Shown here: positions 6,747 through 13,123 of the stretch, piece by piece
Layout of the letters: every line of letters begins with the position of its first letter
Position numbering within the stretch: position 1 is the stretch's first letter
Assembly (NCBI GenBank): GCA_003151275.1
Contig: PLXC01000158.1
Coordinates: 1-15,339, forward strand
DNA: 15,339 nt
Source: Candidatus Melainabacteria bacterium
Lineage (GTDB): Bacteria; Cyanobacteriota; Vampirovibrionia; Obscuribacterales; Obscuribacteraceae
Direction: 5' to 3'
Position numbers and translations under genes: made by a program
The notes under the pieces: model-generated
Told to the model about the DNA's origin: nothing
The model's input: the letters and a program-made list of their open reading frames with translations, nothing else
Database searches by the model: none

Positions 6747-9413
6747 ATGTGCAAAAAATATCATTCGGCCGGTTCTTCTAAGGTTGGAAAAGCTTTCCGC
6801 CTGCCCAAGAACGTGGTGCCAATTAATTATGCTATCGAGTTGACTCCTGACTTGGAAATGTTCACGTTCAGTGGCAAGGTGTCCATTGAAGTGGACGTTC
6901 TCTCGCCTGTTTCCGAGGTCAAGATCAACACCAAAGAGCTGGAAATCAGCTCCTTTTATGCTGTCTGTGCCGGTGAAACCAGGCACAATGGCATGGTCTC
7001 TATTGACCACGACACAGAAATCGCCACGGTCTCCTTCGCTGGCCAACTCGGTGCAGGTAGGTGGATTCTCCACAGTAGTTTCACCGGCACCCTCAACGAC
7101 AAGCTCAAGGGCTTCTATCGTTCCATTTGGACCGATGCCCAGGGCAACAAACATACCATCGCCACCACGCAGTTCGAATCGACCGACGCACGTCGCGCTT
7201 TTCCCTGCTTCGACGAGCCGGAGTTTAAAGCCACTTTCGATGTCACCTTGATTGTGCCGGAGAGGCTCACCGCTCTCTCTAATGGTGCTATCACTTCTTC
7301 ACTGCCGGTTGATGGTGGCAAGAAGCGCGTCAGCTATGAACGCACCATGAAGATGTCGACGTACCTCGTCGCCTTCTGCATTGGCGAGTTTGTCTCTTCG
7401 CCGGCGGTGCTCGTCAATGGTATCGAAGTGCGCATCTGGTCTGTTCCCGGCAAAGAGCACATGATGGCTTTCCCTTTGTCCGCTGCTGCTTACGCCACCG
7501 ACCACTATGAGAAGTATTTCGAGATCCCCTATCCGGGTGGCAAGAAGATCGATCACATAGCCATTCCTGATTTTGCCTCAGGGGCGATGGAAAACCTCGG
7601 TCTGATCACCTACCGCGAAACCTCTCTTCTCCTCGACGAGAAAACGGCCACTCACGCCGAACGCAACCGCGTCGCCGTGGTGGTGCTGCATGAATTGGCC
7701 CACATGTGGTTTGGTGACCTGGTCACCATGCGCTGGTGGAATGGCCTGTGGTTGAACGAGAGTTTCGCTACTTTCATGGAAAACCTCTGCCTCAGCCACT
7801 GGAAGCCGGAGTGGAAGATTTGGGATGAGTTTGGCCAGTCTCGTGCCGCCGCTTCTCGCGTCGACGCGCTGAACAGCACTCACCCGATTGAGAGCCCGGT
7901 CAATCATCCAGACGAAGTCGCTGAACTCTTCGATGTGATTTCTTACGAGAAGGGCTGCAGCGTTCTCTATCAGTTGCACCAGTTTATCGGTGCTGAAAAC
8001 TTCCGTCGTGGCATCGCTGCTTACCTCAAAAAGCACAGCTACGGCAACACCGAAACACATGACCTCTGGGATGCTCTGGAAGAGTCGTGCAAGCTCGCCG
8101 ACCCGGTACATCCGGTGCCGGTGCGCAAGATCATGGATGCCTGGGTTTTCACTGCAGGTCACCCGGTTGTGGAAGTCTCCTCGACTGACATGGCCGGTTT
8201 CGTCAAACTCAGCCAGCGTCCCTTTAAGTTTTTGCCCAGCGGTGAAGGTACCCTCTGGCCCGTGCCTGTCACCCTGCGCGTCAAAGCCAGGGGAGCGGTA
8301 AGTGAGAAAAAGTTTTTGCTCGAAACTGCCCAACAAGTTGTCTACGTTGGCGAGGACTTCGAATGGGTCGTGGTCAACGCGGGCGGCTCCGGTTTCTATC
8401 GGGTCTCCTACGACAAGTGCCTAGCAGCCAAGTTGACTGCTCAAGTGCAGGAAAATCTTTCGGCCATTGAGCGTTTCAACCTGGTCAATGATTCGTGGGC
8501 TTGCGTCAAAGCTGGCCTACTGCCGACCACCGACTACCTCGAGATGGTGAAGCTCTTCGCCAGCGAGGAAGACCCAAACGTCTGGGCGATTGTTCTGGGC
8601 TCGCTCTCCACTTTGCATTCTCTGGTCAAGGACGAGGCCGGTAGCCCATACCGTTCCTCCTTGCAGAAGATCGTGCGTGACCTTGTCTCGCCGACTTTGA
8701 CCAGACTGACGTATGTTCCCAGCGAAAACGAGTCTGTTCAGACTCGTCAGCTGCGCAGCACCCTCATGGGTACGCTCGGCACCATTGGTGAAGACGCCGC
8801 TGTACAGCAGAAGTCCGTCGAGCTCTTTAACTGCTGGACGGCCGATAAGCAGTCGGTGGACGCCAACATCGTACCGGCCATTGTCGGCATCCTCGCTTAT
8901 AAGGGCGACGAGCAGCGTTACAATCAGTTCTTCAAGATCTCGCGTGAAGCCACCAGTCCGCAGGAAGTGCAACGCTTCCTCTTTTCGCTGGCCCGCTTCC
9001 GTGACGAGAAGCTCCTGGCTAACACCATCGCCAAGTGTCTCACTGACGATGTGCGCACCCAGGACGCCCCGTCCCTCTTCGCCAGCGTCCTCGGCAACGA
9101 AGTCGCTAGCGTCGCCGCCTGGAACTTCCTCAAGGGCAACTGGGCAGAGATGGTGGCGCGCTATCCGGAAAACGGTGTGGTGCGCATGATCGGTTCGGTA
9201 ACCGCCCTTGATACCATTGAACTCGAGGCTGAAGTGAATGACTTCTTCGCCAAAAACCCGGTCAAGTCGGGTGAAATGGCTATTGCCCAAGCTCTCGAGC
9301 AGCTGCGTGTGAACGTGGCCATGCGCGAGCGTGAGACCGGTCGCCTCCAGGCGCATTTGGTCAAGGCTGTCGCACCGGCCCCCGCTGCCAGTGGTGCCGA
9401 CGACAAGAAGTAA
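6747..9413 (+). CDS. M1 family zinc aminopeptidase (ERAP1-C type)
   Basis: The 888-residue enzyme removes N-terminal amino acids from peptides. It has the exopeptidase motif GAMEN (279-283), the zinc site HELAH (H315, E316, H319) and the third ligand E338 in LNESFA, 18 residues later. A VISYEKG segment near residue 395 supplies the conserved catalytic Tyr. The N-terminal beta domain runs to about residue 220 (FESTDARRAFPCFDEP near 143-158). The C-terminal helical-repeat part is of the ERAP1_C kind, entered through VNAGGSGFYRVSYD (about 543-556). This places it with puromycin-sensitive/ERAP-like bacterial aminopeptidases and not with E. coli PepN, whose C-terminal half differs. No signal peptide is seen, so it is probably cytosolic. 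The last residues are Ala/Pro-rich and likely disordered. The start is fixed by AAAGGAG at 6732-6738. Confidence 0.95.
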   Translation: MCKKYHSAGSSKVGKAFRLPKNVVPINYAIELTPDLEMFTFSGKVSIEVDVLSPVSEVKINTKELEISSFYAVCAGETRHNGMVSIDHDTEIATVSFAGQLGAGRWILHSSFTGTLNDKLKGFYRSIWTDAQGNKHTIATTQFESTDARRAFPCFDEPEFKATFDVTLIVPERLTALSNGAITSSLPVDGGKKRVSYERTMKMSTYLVAFCIGEFVSSPAVLVNGIEVRIWSVPGKEHMMAFPLSAAAYATDHYEKYFEIPYPGGKKIDHIAIPDFASGAMENLGLITYRETSLLLDEKTATHAERNRVAVVVLHELAHMWFGDLVTMRWWNGLWLNESFATFMENLCLSHWKPEWKIWDEFGQSRAAASRVDALNSTHPIESPVNHPDEVAELFDVISYEKGCSVLYQLHQFIGAENFRRGIAAYLKKHSYGNTETHDLWDALEESCKLADPVHPVPVRKIMDAWVFTAGHPVVEVSSTDMAGFVKLSQRPFKFLPSGEGTLWPVPVTLRVKARGAVSEKKFLLETAQQVVYVGEDFEWVVVNAGGSGFYRVSYDKCLAAKLTAQVQENLSAIERFNLVNDSWACVKAGLLPTTDYLEMVKLFASEEDPNVWAIVLGSLSTLHSLVKDEAGSPYRSSLQKIVRDLVSPTLTRLTYVPSENESVQTRQLRSTLMGTLGTIGEDAAVQQKSVELFNCWTADKQSVDANIVPAIVGILAYKGDEQRYNQFFKISREATSPQEVQRFLFSLARFRDEKLLANTIAKCLTDDVRTQDAPSLFASVLGNEVASVAAWNFLKGNWAEMVARYPENGVVRMIGSVTALDTIELEAEVNDFFAKNPVKSGEMAIAQALEQLRVNVAMRERETGRLQAHLVKAVAPAPAASGADDKK

Positions 9414-9433
9414 TCGCAGTAGGATAAAGCAGT

Positions 9434-9477
9434 GCAAGAGGCACCGGGCGAACTAGAGCTTCCGGTGCCTCTTCGCA
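9434..9477 (+). terminator. Large hairpin after the aminopeptidase gene, no T-run
   Basis: AAGAGGCACCGG (9436-9447) pairs perfectly with CCGGTGCCTCTT (9462-9473), and TGC/GCA extends the stem past one bulged base. A 14-base loop separates the arms. The stem is strong enough to act as a transcript end, but no T tract follows, so it may need Rho or serve as a 3' stabiliser. The rest of the gap to 9638 holds nothing else I can support. Confidence 0.6.
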
Positions 9478-9638
9478 TCTTGCGCCAAAAACTTTCAACA
9501 CGATCCAAAAGCTGATCGATAGCGAACAGATAAAGCAGCGCTGCCAGAGCAGCTGTTTCACCGAAGCGCAATTCCCCAAGTGCTGCCGCATGGGCAGTTG
9601 CCTGAACTCGTAAGAGCAGGTCGGGATGGAGGTTTCAG

Positions 9639-9827
9639 ATGAAAAAACAAGCGAACAAACAAGAAGAAAGCAATCGTGGTCAAAATGCCAACGGTGGCGA
9701 AGTTCGTGTTTGCACCTGCGTCAATCAGTTTCAAGATGAACAACACGGTAAGGGCATGAGGCTCATGAATCGCTGCAAAGATGGCGGGCTGCGCTGCACG
9801 GTGTGCGGAGCAAAGGTCGCCAAATAA
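9639..9827 (+). CDS. Small Cys-rich (zinc-binding-like) protein
   Basis: The 62-residue product has a polar, disordered N-terminus (1-20) and a compact C-terminal part with C25, C27, C46, C53 and C56. The arrangement CxC...FQDEQHGKGMRLMN...CTVCG suggests a small zinc ribbon. I have the impression of having seen similar short proteins with a QDxxxGxGxRxxN...CTVCG pattern in other bacteria, but I cannot name a family. GGAGG lies eight bases upstream of the ATG, which supports both start and reality. A transcriptional or RNA-binding role would be a guess. Confidence 0.7.
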   Translation: MKKQANKQEESNRGQNANGGEVRVCTCVNQFQDEQHGKGMRLMNRCKDGGLRCTVCGAKVAK

Positions 9828-9916
9828 GGTGGGTTCTTTATTATATAGCCTGGCGCAAGCGAGGTGCAGAACTGTGATTTGAAGAGGAGGAATACGTTCA
9901 ACAATAGGAGTTTGAC

Positions 9917-10489
9917 ATGACACTATTTCACTTGTATCTTTCGATATTAATTGGCATAGCAGCGATCAACATGCTATTGCTAACAACTCGTGTTTGCAGA
10001 TACGGCAAACCTTGTATTCACAAGAAATCCAAATTGCCGACTGATTTCTTAGTCGTAGATCATGAAACCATCACTATTCTCGAGAACACGGTTTATACAG
10101 CCAGAGGCACTGCCAAAGTCATTTCCCAAGGCGCTTGCGGTGTAGCAATGGGTCAGGCACGCGTGACCGGTTTGCAGGGAGCAGAGACATTGGCGCTCGG
10201 CGAATCGCACGTCGAAGGTGAAGCACTCTCGCTGACCATCGTTTTTCCAGGCGTCAGCGCTCGCATCAAAGGCAATGCTAAAGGCATTATCGAAAGGGGC
10301 GTAAAAGCATATGTGCGAAATGGTGGCACGGTAGTGGACGAAGGTGGGCGCATTTACAACACAGGTGATCCCACTGTGCTGGCGGGACTTGAACCAGCAC
10401 GCGTGGTCGGTGAAAGTGGTGCAGTTATTCACGCCCTGCCAGGCTCAGAAGTCATAGTTGAGCCAAACGTCCTGATCCTGATGGGTTGA
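9917..10489 (+). CDS. Membrane-anchored beta-solenoid-like protein
   Basis: The 190-residue product begins with a single membrane segment (about 4-24), so it is either an N-terminally anchored protein or one with an uncleaved signal. A short basic stretch (RYGKPCIHKKSK, 28-39) follows and would keep that end in the cytoplasm. From about residue 45 onward the chain is built of short alternating beta units of the G-x-A-x-V type (GTAKVISQGACGVAMGQARV, GESHVEGEAL, SARIKGNAKGIIERGVKAYV, GGTVVDEGGRIY). This is the look of a beta-helix or solenoid, as in many uncharacterised 'GxAxVxA' proteins; bactofilin-like architecture is an alternative. The ribosome site is GGAG (9907-9910), six bases before ATG. 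A second purine-rich GAGGAGG at 9884-9890 has no start codon at proper spacing. Confidence 0.75.
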   Translation: MTLFHLYLSILIGIAAINMLLLTTRVCRYGKPCIHKKSKLPTDFLVVDHETITILENTVYTARGTAKVISQGACGVAMGQARVTGLQGAETLALGESHVEGEALSLTIVFPGVSARIKGNAKGIIERGVKAYVRNGGTVVDEGGRIYNTGDPTVLAGLEPARVVGESGAVIHALPGSEVIVEPNVLILMG

Positions 10490-10526
10490 CAGTTTCTGCA
10501 GGACTCTTTGGGTCCGAAAATCTTTA

Positions 10527-10557
10527 ATTCGACAGTGTGCTCGGCACACTGTCGAGT
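10527..10557 (+). other. Perfect 12-bp hairpin in front of the small membrane protein gene
   Basis: The arms TCGACAGTGTGC (10529-10540) and GCACACTGTCGA (10544-10555) pair perfectly around a TCG triloop, with one G-U and one A-T pair extending outward. The hairpin ends just before the AAGGGAG ribosome site (10561-10567). With no T-run it is not a classical terminator for the upstream gene. An operator, an RNA processing site or a 3'-end stabiliser is possible. Confidence 0.55.
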
Positions 10558-10572
10558 CTGAAGGGAGACTTG

Positions 10573-10845
10573 ATGATAATTACAATAATACTGATTCTAA
10601 TTCTCGGACTGCTAATTGGCTTTGCTGCCGGGTCACCTAATACCAGGGGCAGTGCCAAGATTGCTATCGAGACTGGTGCCTATCTTGGTGCCATATTGGG
10701 CTACGCCCTTTTTCTTGGAGGGAATGGTTGGATTGCATCATGTTGTATCTTCGGCAGCGTTGTAGCTGGCAGCTTTATGGCTGCGATCACGCCGAACAAC
10801 GTGATCAAAAGTTTCTACAATCGTGCGATCTATAGACGGCAATAA
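10573..10845 (+). CDS. Small integral membrane protein
   Basis: From the ATG at 10573 the product is 90 residues. A longer version from a GTG at 10537 would begin inside the hairpin stem and lacks a ribosome site, so it is rejected. AAGGGAG lies five bases upstream of the chosen ATG. Three hydrophobic segments are visible: 1-20 (IITIILILILGLLIGFAAG), about 35-49 and about 53-72. The C-terminus is basic (SFYNRAIYRRQ), so it probably faces the cytoplasm. No family is recognised. The Gly-rich segments would suit tight helix packing. Confidence 0.65.
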   Translation: MIITIILILILGLLIGFAAGSPNTRGSAKIAIETGAYLGAILGYALFLGGNGWIASCCIFGSVVAGSFMAAITPNNVIKSFYNRAIYRRQ

Positions 10846-10940
10846 CCGAACTTGGTCAGTTTGTTTTTCTGAGGCTGCAAGAGGAGGGCAATTTCTTGCC
10901 TGACTTAGCTCAACCCGATCAAAAGAAAGGAGAAAACACC

Positions 10941-11279
10941 ATGAAAACACAGATCATCAGTTCAGCTTTAACCGACGGGAACAACGCTTCTGACCTAATT
11001 CCGGGCACCACCTGGACTTATTTCGACGCCGCTTCCACAGCCAAAGAGCTCAACCGCGAAGCACGGCTCTTCCCCAAGCACAGGCACCCTGTGCCTATGC
11101 CGCGCCGGTCGTCCATGACGCGGTCCGCCAACTTCAAGGCCAACTTCCTCAAGGAGACTGGCTGGTCCTGGGACGATGCCGTGGACGAAGCCAAGAAAAC
11201 TGATCGCGACCGGCGCCCCAGTAGCCTGCGTCTCTACGAGACGTCCAAGGCGCCGGTCTTTAGCTCCCTGCAGTTTTGA
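10941..11279 (+). CDS. Hypothetical polar protein, possible second start at 10896
   Basis: The 112-residue product (from ATG 10941) is not recognised. It is polar and basic in the middle (FPKHRHPVPMPRRSSMTRSANFKANFLKE, about residues 41-70), followed by a short predicted helix around WSWDDAVDEAKK and a tail ending SSLQF. No signal peptide or membrane segment is seen. AAAGGAG (10926-10932) is eight bases upstream. An in-frame TTG at 10896 also has an excellent GAGGAGG (10881-10887) eight bases upstream and would give 127 residues, so two isoforms are possible. The downstream Cys-rich gene has no obvious terminator before it and may share the transcript. Confidence 0.65.
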   Translation: MKTQIISSALTDGNNASDLIPGTTWTYFDAASTAKELNREARLFPKHRHPVPMPRRSSMTRSANFKANFLKETGWSWDDAVDEAKKTDRDRRPSSLRLYETSKAPVFSSLQF

Positions 11280-11368
11280 GCTGGAGAACCAAAAATCGGC
11301 TGGAGCAAATCAACTAGCTTTAGCACTCTGCAAAAGCGATAACCAAAATCAAAAATGGAGAACAAACA

Positions 11369-11596
11369 TTGTGTAACAATTCGAATTGCAAATCTGGTGG
11401 CAATTGCGCCCCCAAGACCAATGACCCCAAAGAAGTCAAAAGCGGCTGCAAATGCGGCGGCTCCTGCGGTACAGACAAAGTCAAAGACACCAAGGGCGGT
11501 TGCGGTGGGTCCTGTGGTGGATCCTGCGGCACCGATAAAAGCAAAAGCAGCGACACCAAGGGCGGTTGCGCCTGCGGCGGATCCTGTGGCTGCTGA
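11369..11596 (+). CDS. Cys/Gly-rich metallothionein-like protein with TTG start
   Basis: The 75-residue product has 13 cysteines (2, 7, 13, 27, 29, 33, 45, 49, 53, 67, 69, 73, 75) and no aromatic residues or His. The Cys are arranged in CxC and CGGSCG clusters separated by Lys/Asp/Ser/Thr linkers, which is what a metal-thiolate protein would look like. No known metallothionein family is matched with confidence. A modified-peptide precursor is an alternative, but no modification enzyme is nearby. The start is TTG, supported by GGAG (11357-11360) eight bases upstream. An internal duplication covers GGSCGTDK...DTKGGC twice. A 101-residue frame from 11355 overlaps it but is Ala/Pro low-complexity with no ribosome site. 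Confidence 0.65.
   Translation: MCNNSNCKSGGNCAPKTNDPKEVKSGCKCGGSCGTDKVKDTKGGCGGSCGGSCGTDKSKSSDTKGGCACGGSCGC
11486..11570 (+). repeat. 19-bp direct repeat inside the Cys-rich gene
   Basis: GACACCAAGGGCGGTTGCG occurs at 11486-11504 and again, identical, at 11552-11570. The 66-base offset is exactly 22 codons, so the repeat is in frame. It marks an internal duplication of a Cys-cluster unit. Confidence 0.85.
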
Positions 11597-11662
11597 CATT
11601 GTCAGTGCGCTAGCGCTTTGCTGCACCATGAGTGAAGCATTGGCACTTATCACTGCTTAATC

Positions 11663-11707
11663 GCGTTGGAGATGACTGTGTTCAAAGTTATCTCCGGCGC
11701 ATTTTTC
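11663..11707 (+). terminator. Intrinsic terminator after the Cys-rich gene
   Basis: A 15-bp stem (GCGTTGGAGATGACT at 11663-11677 with AGTTATCTCCGGCGC at 11686-11700, three G-U pairs) has an 8-base loop and is followed by ATTTTTC (11701-11707). This is a convincing rho-independent terminator. It closes the transcript carrying the Cys-rich gene and separates it from 11781. Confidence 0.88.
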
Positions 11708-11780
11708 GGGGACGACAAAATTACCTTGCGGTCAGCCTTATGAGCCTGACGGCACCAATCTGTTTGAAAGGGAGACCAGT

Positions 11781-12203
11781 ATGAATACCTATAATCCTAA
11801 CAAAACGCTGCGCCAGGAAATAGCCGAAGTAATCGCGGCAGAAAAAAAGGTGGCAGCTGAGCTTGCCGAACAGCAAAGGACAGCAGAAGATCAGTCGAGG
11901 ATCGAACAACATCTCGCGGATACTGTTAGGGCAGAGGCAATTATTGCCACAATCAGAGAAAAAGTCTTGGCTCCCGACAGGGCCAACTGGAAGGAGCTCA
12001 TGACTTTGACTGAATCCCAGGTCTTTGTGCCTGACACCCACAGCGACAGCGATATCCTGCTTTTCGACGGCGCTGCTAAGCAGGTGCGGGACTACTGCAG
12101 GGACAACGAAATAATGGTGCGTATCGTGCCAGAGCGCAGGGACGGGCAGTATTCCATAACCTCATCCACTGGAAACTACATCATGAGTATTTGCGTTAAG
12201 TGA
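11781..12203 (+). CDS. Hypothetical protein with N-terminal coiled coil
   Basis: The 140-residue product is not recognised. Residues about 8-65 are rich in Ala, Glu, Gln and Lys with a heptad-like spacing (RQEIAEVIAAEKKVAAELAE and onward), so a long helix or coiled coil is likely. Residues about 75-140 look like a small alpha/beta domain (ILLFDGAAKQVRDYC, MVRIVPERRDGQYSITSSTG) that ends with MSICVK. No signal peptide or membrane segment is seen. AAAGGGAG is about six bases upstream of the ATG. The gene stands alone after a terminator; a weak GTCAG/CTGAC inverted repeat at about 11731-11750 lies in its leader. Confidence 0.68.
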   Translation: MNTYNPNKTLRQEIAEVIAAEKKVAAELAEQQRTAEDQSRIEQHLADTVRAEAIIATIREKVLAPDRANWKELMTLTESQVFVPDTHSDSDILLFDGAAKQVRDYCRDNEIMVRIVPERRDGQYSITSSTGNYIMSICVK

Positions 12204-12418
12204 AGCGTAAGCAAGAGTCACTATATCTATAGGTCGGAGGGAGACCATTGCTCTCCACGATATCCGCACGAAGCTGTGTCACATATCAGAGTCGTAAGGC
12301 GCTCTAAGATCGATTAGTTTGGCGGAGATCCCCCGCCAGACCAATCCTCTCTTAATCTGAAACTGAGCCTAGCTCTTGCAAAACTGGCAGTTCTCTCTCC
12401 AGTGTTTCATTGCCTTTT
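12204..12418 (+). other. Intergenic stretch, no convincing gene
   Basis: This stretch has no supported gene of normal size. A purine-rich GGAGGGAG (12236-12243) stands before a TTG at 12248 that would open a 19-codon frame to the TAA at 12305. A 6-bp stem TGGCGG/CCGCCA (12320-12325 with 12333-12338) follows. Base composition becomes more AT-rich toward the IS remnant. Confidence 0.5.
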
Positions 12419-12518
12419 GCCTCATTACCTTAAATCAGTTCCCGTTTGGGGTTCTGTTTTTTGGGCCCAGCCTCATCACCTTAAATCAGCCCCTTGTTAG
12501 GGTGTCTGATTTTTGGGG
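12419..12518 (+). repeat. Two imperfect tandem repeats with internal dyads
   Basis: The units at 12419-12465 and 12470-12518 share 19 of their first 20 bases (GCCTCATYACCTTAAATCAG) and a similar end (CTGWTTTTTGGG). Each unit contains an inverted repeat: AAATCAG...CTGTTTT in the first, AAATCAG...CTGATTT (12483-12489 with 12506-12512) in the second, with CCC...GGG inside. They lie directly upstream of the transposase remnant and may be copies of an IS end or of a terminator-like element. Confidence 0.7.
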
Positions 12519-12535
12519 AATGTTAACTATATAAT
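12506..12535 (+). promoter_or_regulatory. Candidate promoter for the transposase remnant
   Basis: A perfect TATAAT (12530-12535) lies upstream of the transposase frame. The -35 region at 17-18 bases distance (CTGATT/TGATTT) is only a partial match to TTGACA and overlaps the repeat's inverted arm. A T-rich stretch follows the -35 region. Confidence 0.35.
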
Positions 12536-12565
12536 AGAGTATATGCAAAGTTTATACTGAGGTGA

Positions 12566-13090
12566 GCCAATAACAAGTTTCCCAAGGACCTACTAGAGTT
12601 CGCTAATCGATTCGGAACAAAAGAACAATGCGAGGCGATGTTAGAAAAGATAAGATGGCCCAAGGGTTTTACTTGCCCGAATTGCGGTCACGACGACGGT
12701 TACAAATTGAATGGGCGACGTCAAATCCAGTGCGCTCTCTGCCGTCATCAGTCTTCGTTGACTTCGGGCACCATTTTTCACAGAACACATTTGCCGCTTA
12801 CAGTTTGGTTTTGGGTCATCTACCAACTCGCGCAAGACAAATGCGGTACTTCTGCGACTCGCTTGGCCAGCCAATTGAACAGACCTTACAAAACCATGTG
12901 GCATGTTCTACACAAGCTCAGATACGCCATGCGAGCCAGAGACCAAGGCATTACTCTTGCAGGATTAAATCGAACTTGATGAAGCGGTTTTGGGTCCAGA
13001 AGCACGGCGTCCATCAAACGCGGATGATGAGTCTAGAAAAAATATCGTGGGTGGTAGACTATTGTGTTGCGAGGGAGGTCTGGGCGGACA
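12566..13090 (+). pseudogene. IS1595-family transposase remnant, frameshifted and truncated
   Basis: Translation from 12566 (no start codon before the ATG at 12638) gives the IS1595 N-terminus: FPKDLLEFANRFGTKEQCEAMLEKIRWPKGF, then a zinc ribbon CPNC...CALC (C13, C16, C32, C35 counted from 12638), SLTSGTIFHRTHLPLTVWFW, and a helix-turn-helix-like YKTMWHVLHKLR. The frame stops at 12979. Removing one A from the AAA at 12967-12969 restores GLIELDEAVLG, whose Asp is the first residue of the DDE triad, and continues as PEARRPSNADDESRKN in the other frame. Recognisable sequence fades by about 13060-13090, so the second Asp and the Glu are missing. The family is normally near 300 residues. The element is inactive. 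The end given is approximate, and no right inverted repeat was found. Confidence 0.82.
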
Positions 13091-13123
13091 GGATTTTACT
13101 GACCGTGCCATGATGAAGTTCTC

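Noticed and set aside
7578..8336. Long minus-strand open frames opposite the aminopeptidase (also 8517-9437 and 3816-4316)
   Set aside because: They are antisense shadows of strongly supported genes with no ribosome sites and no recognisable motifs.
9428..9612. Open frame after the aminopeptidase encoding KTFNTIQKLIDSEQIKQRC and a Cys-rich end
   Set aside because: There is no usable start codon upstream of the segment and no ribosome site, and the frame passes through the hairpin stem. It could be a gene relic, but there is no homology to support it.
9846..9856. TATATAG stretch before the 9917 gene as a -10 box
   Set aside because: No recognisable -35 element at normal spacing, and AT-rich runs of this length occur by chance.
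11486..11570. Spaced repeats as a CRISPR-like array
   Set aside because: There are only two copies, in frame inside a coding sequence, so it is a protein-level duplication.
11355..11660. 101-residue ATG frame overlapping the Cys-rich gene
   Set aside because: It has no ribosome site and gives an Ala/Pro/Lys low-complexity product expected from shifted Gly/Cys codons. The TTG frame has GGAG at good spacing. Its stop just before the terminator is noted but not decisive.
12628..13113. 161-residue frame overlapping the transposase remnant
   Set aside because: It is an alternative frame of the IS1595 sequence. The real homology lies in the frame from 12566/12638 and, after the extra A, in the frame through 12970.
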